The notes beneath the pieces are model-generated. The model saw only the letters and a program-made list of their open reading frames with translations, ran no database searches and was not told where the DNA came from. Of a DNA stretch of 64,000 nt, positions 28,259 through 36,287 are shown in pieces. The first letter of the stretch is position 1; each line of letters starts with the position of its first letter. Made by a program: the position numbers and the translations under genes. Origin of the DNA: Candidatus Poribacteria bacterium (GTDB lineage: Bacteria > Poribacteria > WGA-4E > WGA-3G). Location of the stretch: contig JAJECK010000085.1 of NCBI GenBank assembly GCA_022822085.1, positions 55,910 to 119,909 of the forward strand. Reading direction: 5' to 3'.

Positions 28259-28879
28259 TTACGCCTTTTGTTCCACCATGCTTGAGAGGATACCGAGGAT
28301 TTTGTCGCACTGCTCGATTCGATAGGACATTAGATCTATACTGAGTTTCTGCTCTTCCAATTTTAGGAACATCCATTCAGTTCCTTTAGTAGTAGCCCCG
28401 TAAATGCACGGAATTTCGTTTCCTTTTTTCGTATTAAAGCGTTGTGCAGCAACCATCTTCGCGACACAAGGACCAAGACCGATGATGATAGACTCATCCT
28501 TCCCCGCAATTGGAGGGACATCAACGAGGATAGTAACGGGTGCTCTGATAAAAAGCTGCGTCGGCGATAGGCTTATCAAAAAATCACATACCCCATCTAA
28601 GCTACTTTCGGCATCAACGTCGAAATCGTTACCTGAAAAGATACTGATTGGGCAATCGCAATGTTGTCGGAGCTGAACGATAACAGGAGAGACAATCAAT
28701 TCTGACCTTCCCTTATCTGTATTCATAGCATCGGCTAATTGCGCTTTTTTTGCGAGTTCTACCGTGAAAAATTCCTCTGGATCAATAGTTTCTAAATTAG
28801 AGAACAAACCTACAGGTTCAACAATTTCTAAATCAAACGTTTCCACCGCTGTTTCTAAGGTGAAATTGCTATAAGCCAT
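28259..28879 (-). CDS. PD-(D/E)XK-like family protein, degenerate paralogue
   Basis: 206 residues; one of three paralogues in the window (others at 31829 and 32465). The family, widespread in cyanobacteria and relatives, has the order SxFSGxDFxVD...GVCDFLISLSP...VEAK...GLGQC-AEM-AAQ-FN...YG-TT-G--W-FLKL, compatible with a PD-(D/E)XK nuclease fold (D of CDF, E-x-K of VEAKK). Here the E-x-K strand reads VTILVDVPPIAGKDES, so the catalytic Glu/Lys pair is lost, while the two paralogues keep it. The end (CDKILGILSSMVEQKA) is nearly identical in all three. Function unknown. Confidence 0.72.
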   Translation of the reverse strand: MAYSNFTLETAVETFDLEIVEPVGLFSNLETIDPEEFFTVELAKKAQLADAMNTDKGRSELIVSPVIVQLRQHCDCPISIFSGNDFDVDAESSLDGVCDFLISLSPTQLFIRAPVTILVDVPPIAGKDESIIIGLGPCVAKMVAAQRFNTKKGNEIPCIYGATTKGTEWMFLKLEEQKLSIDLMSYRIEQCDKILGILSSMVEQKA

Positions 28880-28936
28880 TGCTTAACCTCCTTCCGCAGA
28901 ATTATTATAACAAATTGTGCCTCCGTATATCCAATT

Positions 28937-30676
28937 TTACGGACGCAACCGTGAATGTTTCACCTTTGATTCAGATAGCAATTTGAGTATGTGTCGCATC
29001 GGAATAGCGGCTGCATTCATAAGTTGATCGCTGCGTGCGACAATGCCGATTAGGTGTCCTTGTTTGTTAAGCACAGGTCCGCCGCTGTTGCCACCGAACA
29101 CATCGGACTGAATGTGCAAGAATTCTCCGTGGTCGTTCAAAAATTCTCCAAGTGTCCAACGCCATAGGTCTTGTTTGGCAGGATTGCCGAGGACGTAAAC
29201 AAGGTCTCCTGCTTTTGTTTTAGGTGGTGTGAGTTTCCAGTCAATCTCACGAGCGGTTTCGGGTTAACCGTCAAGTCTGATGATGGCGAGATCCGTTTTC
29301 TCATTCTTTGCGATGACGTGTCCTTTGGTGTAGTAACCGAGTCGCTTTAGCACGTCACCACTTTTCAGATAGAAGTTTCGGTCTTTAATAAGTTCGCCTT
29401 TTTCGTCTGGTGTGGGGAAGTATACATCTATTGTGTTCTGTTTGCCTGTGACGTGTGCATTGGTAATGGCGAGTTTGGATTTTTTGTCGATGAGTACGCC
29501 GCTGCCTTCACCTATTCCAGGATTAACTATCCACATGACTGAGCGGATGGCTTTTTCGTAGACTTGGTTTGCGGTGGGTTTTGGTGGAATGGGGGAATCG
29601 GGTTTTGCGGGATGGGGGGAATTTAATTTCCATAAGCGGATAGTTTCGTCATGTCCCGCGCTTGCGAGCATATTACCATCAGGACTAAACGCAACAGTCC
29701 ACACGTCAGAGGTATGTCCAGTGAGTGTGGTTTTGTGCTTTCCAGTTTGTACATCCCAGAGACGCACTGTCCAATCCCCAGCTCCACTTGCGAGGATTTT
29801 ACCATCAGGACTGAAGACTATACTTTGAATCGAACCTGTGTGTCCTTTAAGAGTGGTTTTGTGATCTCCAGTTCGGGCATCCCAGAAACGTACTGTATCA
29901 TCACCGAATCCACCGCCACTTGCAAGAATCAGACCGTCTGGGGTGAAACTTACACTGGTTACTTGGTTACTGTGTCCCTTCAGGGTTTTTAGGAGTTTGC
30001 CAGTGGATACATCCCACAAACGAATTGTAGGGTCCCAACTTCCACCTGCAAGGCTTTTACCATCAGGACTGAACGCAACTTCTGTAACCCCTCCTGGAAT
30101 TCCTTGTGTATTATGGCCTGTGAATCTCTTCTTCTGTTTTCCTGTGGCAACATCCCATAAGCGGGCGGTGTTATCCCAACTCCCACTTGCCAATGTTAAA
30201 CCATCAGGACTAAATGTAACGCTAACAATAATTTCTGTATGCCCCTTGAGCGTTTTCTTGTGCTGTCCAGTAACAGGATCCCACAAGTGGATTGTAGGGT
30301 CGTCCCAAAATCCAATTCCATTTCCACTTGCGCTGGCGAGGGTTTTACCATCAGGACTGAACGCAACTTCTGTAACCTCTTCTAAAAATCTTTGTGTATT
30401 ATGTGTAATCTCTTCTAAAAATCTTTGTGTATTATGGTCTGTGAATCTCTTCTTCTGTTTTCCTGTGGCAACATCCCATAAACGGACGGTCTTATCCCAA
30501 CTCCTACTTGCCAGCGTTCTCCCATCGGGACTGAAACTGACACACAGGACATCATGCATATGTCCTGTGAGGGTTGCATAATGAACATAATCTTGTGCAA
30601 ACCCATTTACGGAGAAAAAGGTTGCAGCAAGCAGTAGCATTGAAATGAGAAAATAAGTTCGTTTAATAAGATTCAT
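28937..30676 (-). pseudogene. WD40-repeat/trypsin-like serine protease, interrupted by one in-frame stop
   Basis: Signal peptide (LISMLLLAATFFSVNGFAQ), seven WD40 blades (~30-365), a proline-rich linker, then a trypsin-like protease domain. Catalytic His (AITNAHVTG) and Asp (KTDLAIIRL) precede a TAA at 29264-29266; translation in the same frame continues for 108 codons with PETAREIDWKL, GDLVYVLGNPAKQ and the catalytic Ser in GGNSGGPVL. The product stops at 470 residues without the nucleophile unless the stop is read through. Internal 33-base tandem duplication at ~30377-30442 (11 residues, HNTQRFLEE). It overlaps the upstream gene by 14 bases. Confidence 0.85.
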
Positions 30677-31517
30677 TTTGGTTGTCTTCTTCCTTTAAAA
30701 GGTTCTTATAATCTTCCTCAATTTTCTCAAGATTAGGATAGTGGGAAAGGTCAATTCCAAAGTACTCCATGTATTCCTCTAAAATCCAATAAATGCAAGG
30801 AAACACTACTATAAAAACAATATAACAGTGGTCAAGGCTCGGATAAAGTTTCAAATTTATCTTATATTGATTTTCAGTAAACCCCGTGATTCCGTCAAGC
30901 GTTTTGCCGATACTAACATGAGACAAGTTTGAAAGATATTTATAAAATTGGTGGAATTTATCAAGATTGTCTATATTAACCTTTTTCACCTTTTCGCTGA
31001 GGTCAATTCCCGCCCAATTGTATGGTCGATAACGAGATGTTGCCTTCGTTTTCGGCACACCTGATTTCACATCTTGCTCGTGTTTATCTTTGTAATACTT
31101 TTTCAACTGTTCAAACGCTTTTTCTCGTTCCTCTATATCTTCTTTAGATACCTTCGGTTCTAATAAACGCATTATTTGCATTTCGTGGTAGAGATGTTCT
31201 GCACCGTGATCGACAAACCTTGTAAAGCGTTCTTCCTTAAGTGTTTCATCTTGATTAATGTACTTAATGTCAAGTAGAATTTCATATATTGATCGGGCTG
31301 CTCCGATAGCCCCATGTCCCCAACCTTGCTTACAACTATAATAAGCACCGTAGCCAAATTTTAAAGCCTCACTCATTTGAACACGAAGAAAAATCGAATA
31401 TCTAGCTTTCTTAAAGTCCAAAGATTGACTTGGCGGAAAATTTTCTGTGACAATTTCCTTTGCTTGATCTAAAAGTTTTTTCGTTAAATCAAGTAATTCT
31501 GGCACTTTTTCGTCCAT
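30663..31517 (-). CDS. Helical protein of DUF5677-like type
   Basis: 284 residues, largely alpha-helical and soluble. The region around AARSIYEILLDIKYIN (~88-103) followed by RFTRFVDHGAEHLYHE, and FHQFYKYLSNLSHVSI (~190) with a conserved His, resembles DUF5677 proteins, which accompany defence and toxin-antitoxin islands and are distantly HEPN-like. A hydrophobic segment near 230-250 (CYIVFIVVFPCIYWILEEY) is probably a buried helix. Located 20 bases downstream of a CopG-type antitoxin gene, so it may be that gene's partner; this is inference. Confidence 0.6.
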   Translation of the reverse strand: MDEKVPELLDLTKKLLDQAKEIVTENFPPSQSLDFKKARYSIFLRVQMSEALKFGYGAYYSCKQGWGHGAIGAARSIYEILLDIKYINQDETLKEERFTRFVDHGAEHLYHEMQIMRLLEPKVSKEDIEEREKAFEQLKKYYKDKHEQDVKSGVPKTKATSRYRPYNWAGIDLSEKVKKVNIDNLDKFHQFYKYLSNLSHVSIGKTLDGITGFTENQYKINLKLYPSLDHCYIVFIVVFPCIYWILEEYMEYFGIDLSHYPNLEKIEEDYKNLLKEEDNQNESY

Positions 31518-31537
31518 ATTAAAACTCCTTGCAATGA

Positions 31538-31783
31538 CTATTTTACCTCAATATGCTCAAGTACCCACTCCCGAATTAGATTCGCTGGTGAGATTCCACG
31601 TAACTTTGCAAGTGTTTTAATAATCTCAAGTTCTTCGGATTTTAACTGAACAGAAACTGAGTTATCAAAGACAGGTGCAGTAACTTCCTCAAGTTCATCC
31701 TCAAAGTCGGTTAAGTCGTGTGTATCCCAGAAATCAGCGAGTTCTTGAATAGAATCAGTTTGTGGAATGTTTGTGCGATTCAT
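31538..31783 (-). CDS. CopG-type (BrnA-like) antitoxin, ribbon-helix-helix
   Basis: 81 residues from ATG 31783, which has GGAGGA 5 bases upstream; an ATG at 31795 lacks a site. The N-terminal core QELADFWDTHDLTDFEDELE is the hallmark of the CopG antitoxin family (PF12441), and the C-terminus (SVSVQLKSEELEIIKTLAKL...SPANLIREW) is a ribbon-helix-helix. Such proteins bind their own promoter and neutralise a toxin. No BrnT/RelE-type toxin is adjacent; the downstream DUF5677-like gene is the only candidate partner. Confidence 0.85.
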   Translation of the reverse strand: MNRTNIPQTDSIQELADFWDTHDLTDFEDELEEVTAPVFDNSVSVQLKSEELEIIKTLAKLRGISPANLIREWVLEHIEVK

Positions 31784-31828
31784 AGTTTCCTCCATTGTCT
31801 ATATATTGAGAGAACCTCTTTGAATACT

Positions 31829-32434
31829 TTACGCTTTTTGCTCTACCATGCTTGAGAGGATGCCGAGGATTTTGTCACACCCGTGAATTGAATAGAATTC
31901 TGTATCAATATGAAGTTTTTGCCCATCTAATTTGAGAAATCGCCAATCCGCTCCAGTCGTGCTAACCCCATAAATGTAAGGGATACTGTTCGCTCTTTCG
32001 GCATTAAATTGCTGTGCGGCGATCATCTCTGCAACACACTGACCAAGTCCCTCTAATATGTCATCCTTTTTTGCCTCGACAAGAACGATAATAGGTGCCT
32101 CCAAGACAAATGACACCGGTGACAGGCTCACCAGAAAGTCACACACCCCAGTTAATCCTTTCTCAGCATCAACGTTAAAGTCAATACCTGAAAAGAGACT
32201 TATACGTCGATCGAAATGTTCCCGCAGCTCCAGGAGAACATCACCAACAATCATCTCTGATTTTGCTTTTTCTGTCCCGATGGCAAGTGCTACTGGCACA
32301 TTGCGTTCCAATTCTGTTGTCAGATGTGCGCTCGGTGCCACAGGGGTTACATCACAAAAAAGGTTAGTGGGGACATCGATTTCAAGTTGAAATTCAGTTT
32401 TCACGCTATCTAAAGTAAAGCTGCTATAAGACAT
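31829..32434 (-). CDS. PD-(D/E)XK-like family protein, paralogue 2
   Basis: 201 residues. Putative nuclease residues are intact: FSGIDFNVD (~80), GVCDFLVSLSP (~95), IIVLVEAKKDD (~114), then GLGQCVAEMIAAQQFN and YGVSTTGADWRFLKL. It could be a restriction-endonuclease-like enzyme or a non-catalytic relative; the family has no established role that I know. The paralogue at 32465 lies 30 bases upstream on the same strand (the two are tandem), and the third copy is 3 kb downstream. The start MSYSSFTLDSV matches the MAYSNFT start of the others. Confidence 0.75.
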   Translation of the reverse strand: MSYSSFTLDSVKTEFQLEIDVPTNLFCDVTPVAPSAHLTTELERNVPVALAIGTEKAKSEMIVGDVLLELREHFDRRISLFSGIDFNVDAEKGLTGVCDFLVSLSPVSFVLEAPIIVLVEAKKDDILEGLGQCVAEMIAAQQFNAERANSIPYIYGVSTTGADWRFLKLDGQKLHIDTEFYSIHGCDKILGILSSMVEQKA

Positions 32435-32464
32435 TATGCAATAGCCTCCTATAACAAAAATGAT

Positions 32465-33070
32465 TCACACCTGTTGCTCAACCATACTCGCGAGGATACC
32501 GAGGATTTTGTCGCACTGCCCAATAGCATAAACTTCTTTATCAATGTAGAGTTGTTGCCCTTCCATTTTGAGAAATTGCCACATTGTACCCGTAGTGGCA
32601 GCTCCATAAATGGAAGTGATTTCATTTCCTTTTTCGGCGTTGAAGCGTTGTGCAGCGAGCATTTCTGCAATGCACTGGCCGAATCCGGAAACAGGATTTT
32701 CTCGCTTTGCTTCAACAAGAATGATTATAGGTGCTTCTAAATAAAATTGCACAGGTGAGAGACTTACCAGAAAATCACACACGCCGGTTAATCCCTTTTC
32801 AACATCAACACTGAAGTCAATTCCTGAAAAGATACTAATTCTATCCTCAAACTTTTCACGAAGTTCAACGAGAACATCGGTAACAATTAATTCCGAGCTG
32901 GCTTTCTCTGTGCCTATAGCAACAGCTAACGGCACTTTTTTTGCTAATGCAGTGGTGAGATGTGCACTCGGTGATACCGGTTCTATTTTGGAAGAGAAAT
33001 CCGCTGCTTCATCCGTTTCTAATTGAAACGCTTTCAGGACTTCTTCAATGGTGAAATTGCTATAAGCCAT
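32465..33070 (-). CDS. PD-(D/E)XK-like family protein, paralogue 3
   Basis: 201 residues, starting MAYSNFTIEEV. It keeps the E-x-K strand as VEAKREN and the downstream GFGQCIAEMLAAQRFN. It is the first gene of a minus-strand run leading to the antitoxin, DUF5677-like and WD40-protease genes. Similarity to its tandem neighbour runs through the whole length, indicating duplication in place. The usual neighbours of this family (standalone genes in cyanobacteria) give no functional hint. Confidence 0.75.
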   Translation of the reverse strand: MAYSNFTIEEVLKAFQLETDEAADFSSKIEPVSPSAHLTTALAKKVPLAVAIGTEKASSELIVTDVLVELREKFEDRISIFSGIDFSVDVEKGLTGVCDFLVSLSPVQFYLEAPIIILVEAKRENPVSGFGQCIAEMLAAQRFNAEKGNEITSIYGAATTGTMWQFLKMEGQQLYIDKEVYAIGQCDKILGILASMVEQQV

Positions 33071-33190
33071 TACTACAGTACCTCCTCTAATGTCAAATTT
33101 ATGCTAACCTTCCGCCGTTTTAAAGTTATGTTAAGTGTCCCACGTAAAATTTCTTTTTGCCAATCGAAATTGAACAAATGTTAATCATTA

Positions 33191-33342
33191 ACGTGAGTTT
33201 GATAATTAAATCCAATAACCACTGTCCGTTGGGTTGAGGGACGAAATCCCACCTGTAGTGCTCTATACTGAGTAAAGATGTTGGGTTTCGTTCCTCAACC
33301 CAACCTACGGGAGACATTTGTGTTGAATTATCAAACTCACGT
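33191..33342. mobile_element. MITE with 17-bp terminal inverted repeats and 6-bp target duplication
   Basis: Terminal repeats ACGTGAGTTTGATAATT (33191-33207) and AATTATCAAACTCACGT (33326-33342) are perfect. The 152-bp element is flanked on both sides by TCATTA (33185-33190 and 33343-33348), a likely target-site duplication. An inner stem pairs GTTGGGTTGAGGGACGAAA with TTTCGTTCCTCAACCCAAC. No coding capacity. A truncated sibling is at 14490-14548. Confidence 0.88.
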
Positions 33343-33356
33343 TCATTATAGTAAAG

Positions 33357-33614
33357 TCAATCTACTATGCTATGAGATTCATGAAGTTTGTCCCCAAATA
33401 GGATAAACGACATCAGTGCGAAGGCTTGTGCTGCAAAACGAAAAGCTGCACGGATACCCTCTTCAGTTAGGCGTGGATATGCCTCAAGCAATTGTTCAAT
33501 CGTTTCGCCTGCTGCGAATTTTTGCAAAATCAATTCTATAGGTATGCGGGTCCCGGCAATAACAAGTTTTCCCATCATAATAGATGGATTCGATTGGATC
33601 CATTTCGTATCCAT
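33357..33614 (-). CDS. DUF433-family protein
   Basis: 85 residues with the DUF433 core: IQSNPSIMMGKLVIAGTRIP (~6-25), ELILQKFAAGETIEQLLEAYPRLTEEGIRAA. The family is a winged-helix-like small protein, often the antitoxin-side partner of PIN-domain or DUF5615 toxins. No such toxin is adjacent. The C-terminus after AAFRFAAQA is atypical (ALMSFILFGDKLHESH) where members normally end in AAEALR, so the gene may have been truncated and fused to random sequence next to the MITE. A good AGGAG lies 9 bases before the start. Confidence 0.8.
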   Translation of the reverse strand: MDTKWIQSNPSIMMGKLVIAGTRIPIELILQKFAAGETIEQLLEAYPRLTEEGIRAAFRFAAQAFALMSFILFGDKLHESHSIVD

Positions 33615-33701
33615 TTTACTTTCTCCTTGCTTCCTCCATAGACTTTCAGTTAATATTATACCACTATTAACATCAAAATTTTCAGAAAATAATGATTTGC
33701 C

Positions 33702-34481
33702 TTACTCTTGCACAGCACTAATCTCATCTTCAGAGATTTTATGGACGCTTTTTGGATTGAATGTCTGTGTTGTCCCAACGCGTAATGCCACCTCAATTCT
33801 ACCACCTGTCAATACAAAGAACTGGATTAGGAAACCACCACCTTGCATTGATTCAACCTGATACTCCTCCGCGTCAAGGTCACCAATCCATTCTGGGAGT
33901 GCATCGGCAAATTTCGGGTGTGCCATGACGTTTTCTGGGAGTGCTATAATCAGGGTGCCGGGTTCATCACCGATTGCATCGCCGATAACCTGTCGTTTTT
34001 GGACCATAAACGGTACAACGATGCTTGCATATTCAAAATCGTCGTCGGTGGTGCGTTCTGGTGGCACAAGTCCCCACGTCAAATGATGGATAAACGGATT
34101 GCCGTAACCCTGTCCGAGCATGTGTTGCAGTGCTGCTGTGTCTACAGGATGCACAACGGCAACGTAGTCAAACCACCCGTCATCGTGTGCAGGACTATCC
34201 GCAGACAACTGTGCAGATACATTAATATAGTCGCATCCATCAACAGGGGAAGGATAACACCGCGCATCCCAGCCGTTAACATAACCGAGTTGTTTTAAGC
34301 CATCGGCGACAAGATGTGGAGGATCGCAGAAAATGGCTGCATGATCCATGTTCGGATAGATTTGGACACCTGCTCCCGTGATATGTTTGGCAACTTCGGT
34401 TGCTTCGGTAAAACGTAGGTCAGCGTTTTCAATTTGTAGATAATCAGCGAAATTTATGGGCAATTTAATCGAGTTATTCAT
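33702..34481 (-). CDS. Hypothetical protein, possibly VOC-like
   Basis: 259 residues, soluble, not firmly recognised. The segment WFDYVAVVHPVDTAALQHML...FIHHLTWGLVPPE (~103-145) has the spacing of a vicinal-oxygen-chelate half-module with possible metal-binding His, and the remainder contains beta-rich segments (EYASIVVPFMVQKRQVIG; GGFLIQFFVLTGGRIEVALRV). It could be a distant glyoxalase/dioxygenase-fold protein, but this is weak. It stands alone, divergent from the aldolase at 34659. Confidence 0.6.
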   Translation of the reverse strand: MNNSIKLPINFADYLQIENADLRFTEATEVAKHITGAGVQIYPNMDHAAIFCDPPHLVADGLKQLGYVNGWDARCYPSPVDGCDYINVSAQLSADSPAHDDGWFDYVAVVHPVDTAALQHMLGQGYGNPFIHHLTWGLVPPERTTDDDFEYASIVVPFMVQKRQVIGDAIGDEPGTLIIALPENVMAHPKFADALPEWIGDLDAEEYQVESMQGGGFLIQFFVLTGGRIEVALRVGTTQTFNPKSVHKISEDEISAVQE

Positions 34482-34658
34482 GAGATTTCTCCGTTCTTTC
34501 CAAGTTGCGATGCACTATCAGTTTAACAAAAATTGCGTCTATTAGCAAATGTTATTTTAGCGTTGAAAAAAGTACGGAATCCTGTTAATATACACACATT
34601 TACATGCCGAAGCATCGCAATTGCAGATTGTTCTTACCAAAACAGAAGAGGAAAATTG

Positions 34659-35447
34659 ATGAGAAAAAATACCTTTCGAGAGTTACTCAATACCGACAAA
34701 CCGACCGTCGGCACACATATCCATACTACTTGGCCCTCTGTCGTAGAGGCGATTGGTCACACGGGGATGTATGACTATGTTGAATTTGTAGGGGAATACG
34801 GCCCGTTTGACCTGCACGATTTGGATAATCTGTGTCGCGCAGCGGAACTACACAATATCTCCACAATGATAAAAGTTGACCAGGAACCGCGGGGTTTCAT
34901 CGCACAGCGTGCAATCGGTTCTGGCTTTCAGAGTGTGCTTTATGCGGATTGCCAAAACGTTGAGGATGTAAAGGAATGTGTCAAGATTACACGTGCAGAT
35001 ACGCCTGAAGATGGTGGCAGTTATGGCGTTGCAACGCGCAGGTTCGCCTATATGGGATACGGCGGGGGACCGGAATATGTCCAGGCACTGCGTGATGTTG
35101 TCGTTGTGATTATGATTGAAAAGAAAGGGACGGTTGAGAACCTTGAAGAGGTACTATCTGTTGATGGTGTTGACATGATCCAGTGGGGTGGATCAGATTA
35201 TTCTATGAGTATTGGGAAGGTAGGTCAACGCGGTTCATCTGAAATCCAGGAGACAGAACGGAGAGTTTTTGAAACTTCCATAAAAATGGGAATCCCGCCT
35301 CGGGCAGAGATTGGTAGTGCAGATGGTGCAAAACGATTTCTTGATATGGGGGTCCGACACTTCTGTATCGGAACAGATATATCCATTCTCTACGGTTGGT
35401 GGCGTGAACATGGTGATGGATTACGTAAGGCACTTGAGGGACATTAG
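34659..35447 (+). CDS. HpcH/HpaI-type aldolase/citrate lyase family protein
   Basis: 262 residues from ATG 34659, which has GAGGA 7 bases upstream; the frame is open to 34533 without a site. Class II pyruvate aldolase TIM barrel: TVGTHIHTTWPSVVEAIG (~16), DYVEFVGEYGPFDLHDL (~38), DMIQWGGSDYSMS (~180, with the Asp of the metal site), PPRAEIGSADGAKRFLDMGVRHFCIGTD (~222). It would make or cleave 2-keto-hydroxy acids. Substrate unknown. The hairpin at 35460-35496 follows. Confidence 0.83.
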   Translation: MRKNTFRELLNTDKPTVGTHIHTTWPSVVEAIGHTGMYDYVEFVGEYGPFDLHDLDNLCRAAELHNISTMIKVDQEPRGFIAQRAIGSGFQSVLYADCQNVEDVKECVKITRADTPEDGGSYGVATRRFAYMGYGGGPEYVQALRDVVVVIMIEKKGTVENLEEVLSVDGVDMIQWGGSDYSMSIGKVGQRGSSEIQETERRVFETSIKMGIPPRAEIGSADGAKRFLDMGVRHFCIGTDISILYGWWREHGDGLRKALEGH

Positions 35448-35459
35448 AAAGATTTCATT

Positions 35460-35496
35460 CTGCTGTAGGCGCGCTTTCAAAGCACGGCTACAGCAG
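35460..35496. terminator. Bidirectional hairpin between convergent genes
   Basis: CTGCTGTAG-CG-GCTTT / AAAGC-CG-CTACAGCAG forms a long stem with two bulges in the 56-base gap between the aldolase and creatininase-type stop codons. No T-run follows on either strand, so it could instead be another small palindromic repeat. Confidence 0.5.
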
Positions 35497-35503
35497 ACAT
35501 AAA

Positions 35504-36235
35504 TTAAGACAACATCTCTTGCATCTTTTCTGCAACCCAATCTACTGCAACATCAATCATTACCTGTCCACTTTCTATAGTAGCAAGTTTTGCTTGATGA
35601 TGATATTCTCTATCAGATTTTGCCTGTCCTGCATCGGAGATAGTGAGTTTTGCACTATCGTAATCAACACCGTTCCAATCTACGTTTTCAGCAAAAGCAG
35701 CAAGGGCAAATGCCGTTTCAAACTCTGCTGCGTGTCCCGGACAAACACCGGACTCCATCTGTTCCTGGACTAACTCACTACTATACGCTTCCCAATACGA
35801 GTGGAATGCTATGTTGATTCCGAGTTTCTCCCGGTACCCATCTAACCTTTGATGCACTGGTCCAGCATTCCCCGCATGTCCGTTGACAATCAGGATATTG
35901 TCAATACCGTGTCGGCGCATACTATCCGCGACATCGTATAGCACTTCACCGAAAACCTCTGCCCGAAGTGTGAGCGTTCCCTTGTGATCCATCCAATGCT
36001 CTGAGACACCGATGGCTAAAGGAGTTGTAACTATTACCTGCGGGTACAACTTTTCAGCTGCCAATTTTGACACATAGACCGCACTTTGCGTGTCGTGATA
36101 CATCGCTAAATGTTCGTTGTGTTGTTCTGTGCTGCCTGTGGGAATAATTGCACCTTTGAGTGTGCCAGCATCTATCGCTTCACGAACATAACGTCTTTGG
36201 TTTTCCCATAAGAACACTGATTTGATTTGAGACAT
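35504..36235 (-). CDS. Creatininase-family amidohydrolase
   Basis: 243 residues. Metal-binding motifs are complete: IPTGSTEQHNEHLAMYHDT (~31-49; Glu, His and Asp ligands), IGVSEHWMDHKGTLTLR (~75), ILIVNGHAGN (~114-123) and CPGHAAEFETAFALAAF (~164; His and Glu). Members hydrolyse creatinine or open-chain/cyclic amides, including formamides in riboflavin-F420 and mycofactocin pathways. Which substrate applies here is unknown. A convergent aldolase gene lies downstream; no operon partner is evident. Confidence 0.9.
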   Translation of the reverse strand: MSQIKSVFLWENQRRYVREAIDAGTLKGAIIPTGSTEQHNEHLAMYHDTQSAVYVSKLAAEKLYPQVIVTTPLAIGVSEHWMDHKGTLTLRAEVFGEVLYDVADSMRRHGIDNILIVNGHAGNAGPVHQRLDGYREKLGINIAFHSYWEAYSSELVQEQMESGVCPGHAAEFETAFALAAFAENVDWNGVDYDSAKLTISDAGQAKSDREYHHQAKLATIESGQVMIDVAVDWVAEKMQEMLS

Positions 36236-36287
36236 AGTTTATCCTCCGTGTTGTTTACATGCAATTGATAGCACGTTTATAAAACGA

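Noticed and set aside
28259..34481. Prophage or integrative element
   Set aside because: No integrase, phage structural genes, tRNA attachment site or long flanking direct repeats were seen; only small elements and duplicated genes.
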